Assembly: GCF_022348085.1 (NCBI RefSeq)
Contig: NZ_JAKRFN010000001.1
Coordinates: 434,001 to 498,000, forward strand
Reading direction: 5' to 3'
Source: Mycobacterium sp. PSTR-4-N
GTDB lineage: Bacteria; Actinomycetota; Actinomycetes; Mycobacteriales; Mycobacteriaceae
DNA length: 64,000 bases
Of this stretch, positions 59,058 to 64,000 are shown piece by piece (position 1 is the stretch's first letter; each line of letters opens with the position of its first letter). Under the pieces are notes generated by a model that was not told the origin of the DNA, did no database searches, and saw only the letters and a program-made list of their open reading frames with translations. The translations under genes were made by a program, and so were the position numbers.

Positions 59058-60382
59058 CCCTCGAACTCGACGACATCCAGCACATCCTGCTGACCCGCAC
59101 CCCCGCGATGACCGGGAGGTACGAGTTCCTCACGTTCGACACTCCCGAAGCGGGGCGCACCTGGCTGGCCGAGATGGCACAGCGCGCACAGTCGGCCGCC
59201 GACGTCGCCGAGACGATGGATGCCTCCAAGCGGTGGATCACGCTGGCGTTCACGTGGAACGGCCTGCGCGCGTTGGGTGTACCGCCCGAGGCTTTGGCGA
59301 GTTTCCCCGACGAGTTCCGGGAGGGCATGGCCGCCCGGGCCGACATCCTCGGCGACACGGGTGCCAACGCTCCGGAGCACTGGATCGGCGGTCTGGCCGG
59401 CGATGACCTCCATGCCATCGCGATCCTCTTCGCACGTGACGACGACGAGCACAGGCGGTGTGTGGGTGAACATGACGCGTTTTTGGCACGATGCCCCGGT
59501 GTCCGCAGCCTGTCCCATCTCGATCTGAACGCCCACCCCCCGTTCAACTACGCCCACGATCACTTCGGGTTCCGCGACCGGCTGTCCCAGCCCGCCATCA
59601 AAGGAACCGGAGAAGAGCCCACCCCGGGGTCGGGCGCTGCCCTCGAAGCCGGGGAATTCATCCTCGGATACCCCGACGAGTACGGACCACCGGCGAATCT
59701 GCCTCGACCCGATGTCCTTTCCCGCAACGGCAGCTTCATGGCCTACCGGAGACTCCAGGAGCATGTCGGGGCGTTTCGCGCATACCTCGCCGACAATGCC
59801 GGAAGCCCCGACGAGCAGGAGCTGCTGGCAGCGAAGTTCATGGGCCGCTGGCGCAGCGGTGCGCCGTTGGTTCTCGCCCCGACCGCAGACGATCCCGGAC
59901 TCGGCGCCGACCCCATGCGCAACAACGACTTCACGTACAAGGAGATGGACCCGTTCGGATACGCATGTCCGCTGGGTTCCCACGCCCGACGACTCAACCC
60001 GCGGGATACCGCACCGAACATGAATCGCCGCAGAATGATCCGCCGAGGCGCCACCTACGGTCCAGCGCTGCCCGACGGTGCGCCCGAGGACGGTGTCGAC
60101 CGCGGAATCGCCGCGTTCATCATCTGCGCCAGCCTCGTCCGCCAATTCGAGTTCGCGCAGAACGTGTGGATCAACGACAAGACTTTTCACGAACTGGGCA
60201 ACGAGCATGACCCGATTTGTGGAACACAGGACGGTACCCTGGACTTCACGGTGCCGAGGCGTCCGATCCGCAAGGTACACAGAGGAATTCCAGCGTTCAC
60301 GACGCTGCGCGGAGGCGCCTATTTCTTCCTCCCTGGGCTGCGTGCGCTCCGCTATCTGGCCGATCCGGGGAAAGGCACGTAG
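59054..60382 (+). CDS. DyP-type haem peroxidase
   Basis: This 442-residue dye-decolourising peroxidase oxidises substrates with H2O2. The proximal haem ligand is H310 in LGSHARRLNPRD. The distal region is GFRDRLSQP (172-180): the catalytic Asp D175 is kept, but the last Gly of GxxDG is Arg. MIRRGATYGP and a C-terminal GAYFFLPGLRAL complete the fold. The length fits the larger (class C/D) DyPs. No Tat signal or encapsulin-targeting tail is visible, so it is cytosolic unless carried by a partner. The GTG start is coupled to the upstream gene. Confidence 0.9.
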   Translation: MTLELDDIQHILLTRTPAMTGRYEFLTFDTPEAGRTWLAEMAQRAQSAADVAETMDASKRWITLAFTWNGLRALGVPPEALASFPDEFREGMAARADILGDTGANAPEHWIGGLAGDDLHAIAILFARDDDEHRRCVGEHDAFLARCPGVRSLSHLDLNAHPPFNYAHDHFGFRDRLSQPAIKGTGEEPTPGSGAALEAGEFILGYPDEYGPPANLPRPDVLSRNGSFMAYRRLQEHVGAFRAYLADNAGSPDEQELLAAKFMGRWRSGAPLVLAPTADDPGLGADPMRNNDFTYKEMDPFGYACPLGSHARRLNPRDTAPNMNRRRMIRRGATYGPALPDGAPEDGVDRGIAAFIICASLVRQFEFAQNVWINDKTFHELGNEHDPICGTQDGTLDFTVPRRPIRKVHRGIPAFTTLRGGAYFFLPGLRALRYLADPGKGT

Positions 60383-60385
60383 AGC

Positions 60386-61396
60386 ATGACCGCACGAGCC
60401 GCCCGAACCTACAACCAGGACCATGTGCGCCGAGCACCCGACGGCAGGCGTCGGGTGAGCATCTACTGGACCTGGAGTTACCCCTGGGAGGCACAGCGCG
60501 ACCCCGCGGCGATGTCCAATCGCTTCTCCACGATGACCGAGGTCCGGAACGTCGTGTACCCCGCCTACGAGAGTCCGGAGTTCGAGGCCGCCAACTTCCT
60601 GCAGGGCATCGCAGGCACCCTGGAGTTGTTCCATCGCTCCACGCTGACGTTCCAAGACCTCACCGCGGAGCTGACCGGCCATCCGGCCGCGGTGTTCCAG
60701 CGTGTCGATCAAGCCGGCTACGCGCAGCCCATCGACGAACGGATCCTCGCCGACACCGACACCCTGATGGTGTTCGGGCTGGACCATCTGACGTCAGGAC
60801 ATCAGGCCAGCGACGCTGAGGTGCAAAGCCTGCAGGCCTGGCTGCAGCGCGAGGGGACGTGTCTGCTGCTCGCGCCGCATCACGACGTCGGATTCACCGA
60901 CGACCTCGCCCAACGCCAGATGGAGTACGAACACCATGGCGACCGGCTGGTCCCTCGGCAGCAGCGATTCAGTCAGTACACCCGGTCGTTGATGCGGGCA
61001 CTCGACGTACCCGTGCACAACACCTGGGGATTGCGGCCTGCTGTCATCGACGGGACACGCGACATCGCGCCTCTGACAACGTTTTCCGATCTCGACCAGC
61101 GCGGCTTCCTCACCGACGTTCCGACGTTGAGCTTCCACCAGCACCTTCCCCACTACGAACTCACCGCACCCGAGAGTGCGAGCCTGCGAGTGCTGGCGCG
61201 GCAACGTGTCGATCCGCACCGGCCGCACCCCTTCACCGCCGCGGGCAACACTGAATTCAACTGTGTGATCTGGATGCCGCCCACAGGTGAGCGAGCAGGG
61301 GACATCCTGCTGATCGACTCCACCCACTTCACCACCCTGTTCGGCGGCACCGAGAGCCTGCGGACACTGTGGCGCAACCTGGTGACGATGTCATGA
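60386..61396 (+). CDS. Protein of unknown function in DyP operon, possible class I amidotransferase-like fold
   Basis: This 336-residue soluble protein lies three bases after the DyP gene. YWTWSYPWEAQRD opens the domain. TLMVFGLDHLTSGHQ followed by QSLQAWLQREGTCLLLAPHHDVG has the strand-helix-strand pattern of class I glutamine-amidotransferase/ThuA-like folds, but no nucleophile Cys in GxCxG form is seen. Many His residues occur (GHQ, APHHD, FHQHLPHYE), so metal or haem binding is possible. It ends in LLIDSTHFTTLFGG. I do not recognise a characterised family. Confidence 0.65.
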   Translation: MTARAARTYNQDHVRRAPDGRRRVSIYWTWSYPWEAQRDPAAMSNRFSTMTEVRNVVYPAYESPEFEAANFLQGIAGTLELFHRSTLTFQDLTAELTGHPAAVFQRVDQAGYAQPIDERILADTDTLMVFGLDHLTSGHQASDAEVQSLQAWLQREGTCLLLAPHHDVGFTDDLAQRQMEYEHHGDRLVPRQQRFSQYTRSLMRALDVPVHNTWGLRPAVIDGTRDIAPLTTFSDLDQRGFLTDVPTLSFHQHLPHYELTAPESASLRVLARQRVDPHRPHPFTAAGNTEFNCVIWMPPTGERAGDILLIDSTHFTTLFGGTESLRTLWRNLVTMS

Positions 61397-61794
61397 GGGC
61401 AGGAGACGATCCGATGACCGCGGTGCGTCGCTACGTCGACGCCGTGAACCGGGCCGACCCCGCAGCGATGGCGGCACAATGTGCAGAGATGATGCAGATT
61501 CTCGACGGGATGGCCCCGCACGTGTGGCAGGGACCAACAGCCAGCGAAGAATGGTGGGCCGCGGTGCTTGTCGAGGCGGATCACCTCGGCACCGGCGACT
61601 ACCACATCACGCTGGGCACACCGCGACACGTGGACGTCAAAGACCATGATGCCTATGTCGTGCTTCCGGCCGCGATGGCGTTCACGCTCGGTGGTCAACG
61701 ACACGTCCAGCAGGGTGCGACGTTCACCGTCGCCCTGCGAGACTTCGACGGCGTATGGCGACTGACCGCATGGAGCTGGGCCAAGGGCGGTTAG
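61393..61794 (+). CDS. SnoaL/NTF2-like small protein
   Basis: This 133-residue protein has the NTF2-like alpha+beta cone: an opening helix VRRYVDAVNRADPAAMAA, then a barrel ending in RHVQQGATFTVALRDFDGVWRLTAWSWAKG. Members act as small cyclases, isomerases or binding proteins. The ATG at 61393 overlaps the previous stop (ATGA); an ATG at 61414 with GGAG upstream is an alternative. It is the last gene of the DyP operon, and its stop overlaps that of the converging LuxR gene (TTAG). Confidence 0.82.
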   Translation: MRAGDDPMTAVRRYVDAVNRADPAAMAAQCAEMMQILDGMAPHVWQGPTASEEWWAAVLVEADHLGTGDYHITLGTPRHVDVKDHDAYVVLPAAMAFTLGGQRHVQQGATFTVALRDFDGVWRLTAWSWAKGG

Positions 61795-63989
61795 ACCGTC
61801 GTGTAGCCCAGCCTTTTCGATTCTGCGACGGCGCCTGCACGTGACGACACACCCAGCTTGCGGTAGATCGCGGTCGCCTGCGACTTTGCGGTTTCGCGAC
61901 CTATCACCAGCGTGTCGGCGATCTGCTGCAAGGTGAGATGAGTGGACAGGTAAGGCAGCAACCGCAACTCCGCGGCCGTCAGCGGACTGTGCCCACCACA
62001 GGCCAACGCGCGCACCCGATCGATCCTCTGCAAGAGCGCGGTGGCGTCTGGCTCACGGCGCCCGGCATGCTCGGCCGCGCTGAGGTGGCGGGTGAGCATC
62101 GCGGAGTCCTGCACAACCGCCGCCGTCCATGCCAGTAACCCGTGCCCGAGCAAGGCTGTGCGCGCGGCCATCTCCCCGAGGCGGTCGAGCAACCTCTCGG
62201 TGATCGCCACCGACACCCGCGCTGCCGCCTCGTTCCCGACCCGGGCGGACATCACTGCACTCGTCGCATAAACGACCACCATCGGCACCACATCGCACAG
62301 GTCGTACTTGTCGGCCAGCAGTCGCGCGGCTTCGCTGCGCGCGATGGCCGTGTCGTCATCGCCGGCAGTCAGATGCAGCAGCGCAAGGTGGGCCAGCGCG
62401 GCAGCCTGGAATCCCGGAACGTTCTCCGTAGCAGGAAGCGCGGCCTCGAGTAACATCCGGGCTCGCGCGACATGGCCCAGCATCGACTCCGCCGCACCCA
62501 TCATGACCGTGGCGGCACCCCACCACGGGTTGACCAGCTGGTCCCCCGCATCGCGCACGATGTCCGCCTGCCGAATCACGTCGCGTACCCCGCCCACACC
62601 CAACAACGAACCGATCAGTGCGACGGCAACTTTCACCGACGGCGTGCCGTCCGACAACGGCGAGCCACGGTCGGCCGCCTGAGCATCGAGCAGAGAGCGC
62701 CCGATCATCTCGGCGTCGCCGGTCGTCACCCCCAGCCACGCCCGAGCGAGCGCCGCGTCGGGATATTCGGCGAACGTGGCGGTGTCGAGCATCCCCAGCC
62801 GACGCGCGAGTACGCCTGCGCGACCGTCGAAACCGAGCCGGACGGCGTCGCGGCCCACCAGGGCCGCCGACCGGGCCCTGTCCTCGGCGATCACCGCGTG
62901 CACCAGCGCACCATCGATGTCACCGTCACGCTCGAAGAGCGCCGAGGCGCGAGAAGCCAACATGCGCAACCGATCCGGGTCGTGCGAGCGCAGACGGTTT
63001 CGAAGCACGTCGGCGACCAGTCGGTGATAGCGGTACCACTGACGATGGTGATCAAGGGCGACGAGGAACCCGTTCGCCGACGCTGACAGGTCGTCGAGCA
63101 ACAGCTCCGAATCGGTGCGATCGAGGACTTCGTCGAGTTGTGCTGCGCTGAAGCGGTCCAGGACCGACGACTCGACGACGAAGTCGGCGATCGTCCCGTC
63201 CAGGCGGTCGAGCATTTCTTCGACGAGGTACTGTCCGATCAGTCCGTTCCTGCCCGCCGTCGCGTCGATCGGGGCGCCGTCGCGGAAGGCCATACTGGTC
63301 AACACGATTCCTGCGGCCCAGCCCTCGCAGAGCCGGGTGATCCGCGTGGTCGTCGCGCGGTCGCACACGACCCCCACCGAGGCGATCGCAGCAGCCGCTT
63401 CGTCGTCGGCCATTCGCAGCTCGCGGGCGTCGACATCCACGACGTCTTCGGCAAGGCGGCGGCGGGCCAGATCCATCGGCACGGGGCGGCGGCCCACCAC
63501 GGCGATGACCGTCGACCGCGGGACCCTGTCGATCAATGCACGGAGCACGACGACCGCCTCCGTTGCATCGAGGTGATGAGCGTCGTCGAACACGATGACG
63601 AGCGGACCTGCCGCCTCGAGTGCGGCGATGAGAGAGGGCAGCAGCTGGGCGAGCGGCTCACGGCCGGGGCCGCGAAGGTAGTCGACGACGGCGTCGTCGA
63701 GTCGGGACACCGCAGCGACGGCGGTGGCGACATGCAGCAGAAGGTGAGCGGGATCGTTGTCGAGGTAGTCGAGCCGAGTCCACGCGAACGGCCGGGCATC
63801 GGCCTCGTCCCACAGCGCCACGGCTGTCGTCTTGCCGTAGCCGGCGGGAGCCGTCACGGTGACCACGCGCGCGTCGAGAGCCCCGGTCAATCGTTCGACC
63901 AGGCCAACGCGAGGCACCGCACTCGCAGCGATGCGCGGCCGGCCGATCGTGGCCACCGGCACGAAAGCTCGCCAGCCCCCTGCAACCAC
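61791..63989 (-). CDS. Large ATP-binding LuxR-family regulator (MalT/LAL type), 5' end near window edge
   Basis: This regulator of about 732 residues has an N-terminal STAND-type NTPase with Walker A APAGYGKTT and Walker B LVIVFDDAHH. A winged-helix linker and a TPR-like helical middle region rich in Ala/Leu follow. The C-terminal LuxR helix-turn-helix is LTAAELRLLPYL, LQQIADTLVIGRETAKSQ, AIYRKLGVSSRAGAV. LAL proteins switch on when an inducer promotes ATP-dependent assembly. The frame stays open to the right edge beyond the GTG at 63989, so the true start may lie outside. Beside the DyP operon it is the likely local activator, and the palindrome at 58332 is a candidate site (inference). Confidence 0.87.
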   Translation of the reverse strand: MVAGGWRAFVPVATIGRPRIAASAVPRVGLVERLTGALDARVVTVTAPAGYGKTTAVALWDEADARPFAWTRLDYLDNDPAHLLLHVATAVAAVSRLDDAVVDYLRGPGREPLAQLLPSLIAALEAAGPLVIVFDDAHHLDATEAVVVLRALIDRVPRSTVIAVVGRRPVPMDLARRRLAEDVVDVDARELRMADDEAAAAIASVGVVCDRATTTRITRLCEGWAAGIVLTSMAFRDGAPIDATAGRNGLIGQYLVEEMLDRLDGTIADFVVESSVLDRFSAAQLDEVLDRTDSELLLDDLSASANGFLVALDHHRQWYRYHRLVADVLRNRLRSHDPDRLRMLASRASALFERDGDIDGALVHAVIAEDRARSAALVGRDAVRLGFDGRAGVLARRLGMLDTATFAEYPDAALARAWLGVTTGDAEMIGRSLLDAQAADRGSPLSDGTPSVKVAVALIGSLLGVGGVRDVIRQADIVRDAGDQLVNPWWGAATVMMGAAESMLGHVARARMLLEAALPATENVPGFQAAALAHLALLHLTAGDDDTAIARSEAARLLADKYDLCDVVPMVVVYATSAVMSARVGNEAAARVSVAITERLLDRLGEMAARTALLGHGLLAWTAAVVQDSAMLTRHLSAAEHAGRREPDATALLQRIDRVRALACGGHSPLTAAELRLLPYLSTHLTLQQIADTLVIGRETAKSQATAIYRKLGVSSRAGAVAESKRLGYTTV

Positions 63990-64000
63990 GCCCGTATCGT

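Noticed and set aside
57208..61794. TTAG stop overlaps at 57208-57211 and 61791-61794 as a regulatory signal
   Set aside because: Overlapping TAA/TAG stops of converging genes are common in compact genomes and need no special explanation.

Overview
The window is high-GC DNA from an actinobacterium, almost certainly a Mycobacterium/Mycolicibacterium-type species. The strongest evidence is a run of genes in the order known from Mycobacterium tuberculosis Rv3283-Rv3293: sseA, a sufE-like gene, accA3, sigF, its anti-sigma gene rsbW/usfX, lat, lrpA and pcd. The proteins match those families closely, and SigF-type promoters (GTTT-N16-GGGTA) are visible. This backbone is interrupted by several accessory blocks. 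No rRNA, tRNA, CRISPR array, transposase or prophage gene was recognised by eye.

Layout. 1-14.5 kb: the end of an OafA-type membrane acyltransferase, small secreted proteins, a 1692-residue secreted protein with eight cadherin/VCBS-like repeats, three cyclic-di-GMP enzymes (EAL-DICT, PAS-GGDEF, GAF-PAS-GGDEF), a stand-alone ketoacyl synthase, and sseA-sufE. 14.5-26.1 kb: a ten-gene minus-strand operon (two-subunit tagatose-bisphosphate-type aldolase, AgaS-like SIS isomerase, BadF-type sugar kinase, EamA transporter, GH4 glycosidase, complete sugar ABC importer), with a divergent DeoR regulator. 26.2-32.7 kb: TetR, accA3, and two paralogous secreted HExxH metalloproteases with Ig-like repeat domains. 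32.8-35.8 kb: a MobA-like nucleotidyltransferase and the sigma-F module (STAS protein, sigF, rsbW, divergent csbD).

35.8-41.2 kb: a winged-helix regulator and a four-gene operon encoding a DAB-type inorganic carbon transporter (DabB-DabA), a PII-like protein and a carbonic-anhydrase-like protein that lacks the catalytic Arg. dabB appears to be leaderless behind a sigma-A promoter (TTGACA-N18-TAATTT). 41.2-46.6 kb: a membrane-anchored Mrr-like nuclease and the lysine catabolism genes lat, lrpA and pcd. A 20-codon small ORF is translationally coupled to pcd.

46.9-57.2 kb: a compact biosynthetic locus of a flavin-dependent halogenase-like enzyme, an iterative-looking type I PKS (KS-AT-DH-KR-ACP, no thioesterase), an ABC exporter pair and a CPA2 antiporter, joined by stop/start overlaps or very short gaps. 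57.2-64 kb: a minus-strand operon of small secreted Cys-containing proteins diverges from a DyP-peroxidase operon of four genes, with a perfect inverted repeat between them, followed by a large MalT-type LuxR regulator on the opposite strand that may run off the window.

The most novel parts are the halogenase-PKS locus, the DAB operon with its divergent carbonic anhydrase, and the DyP/secreted-protein locus.
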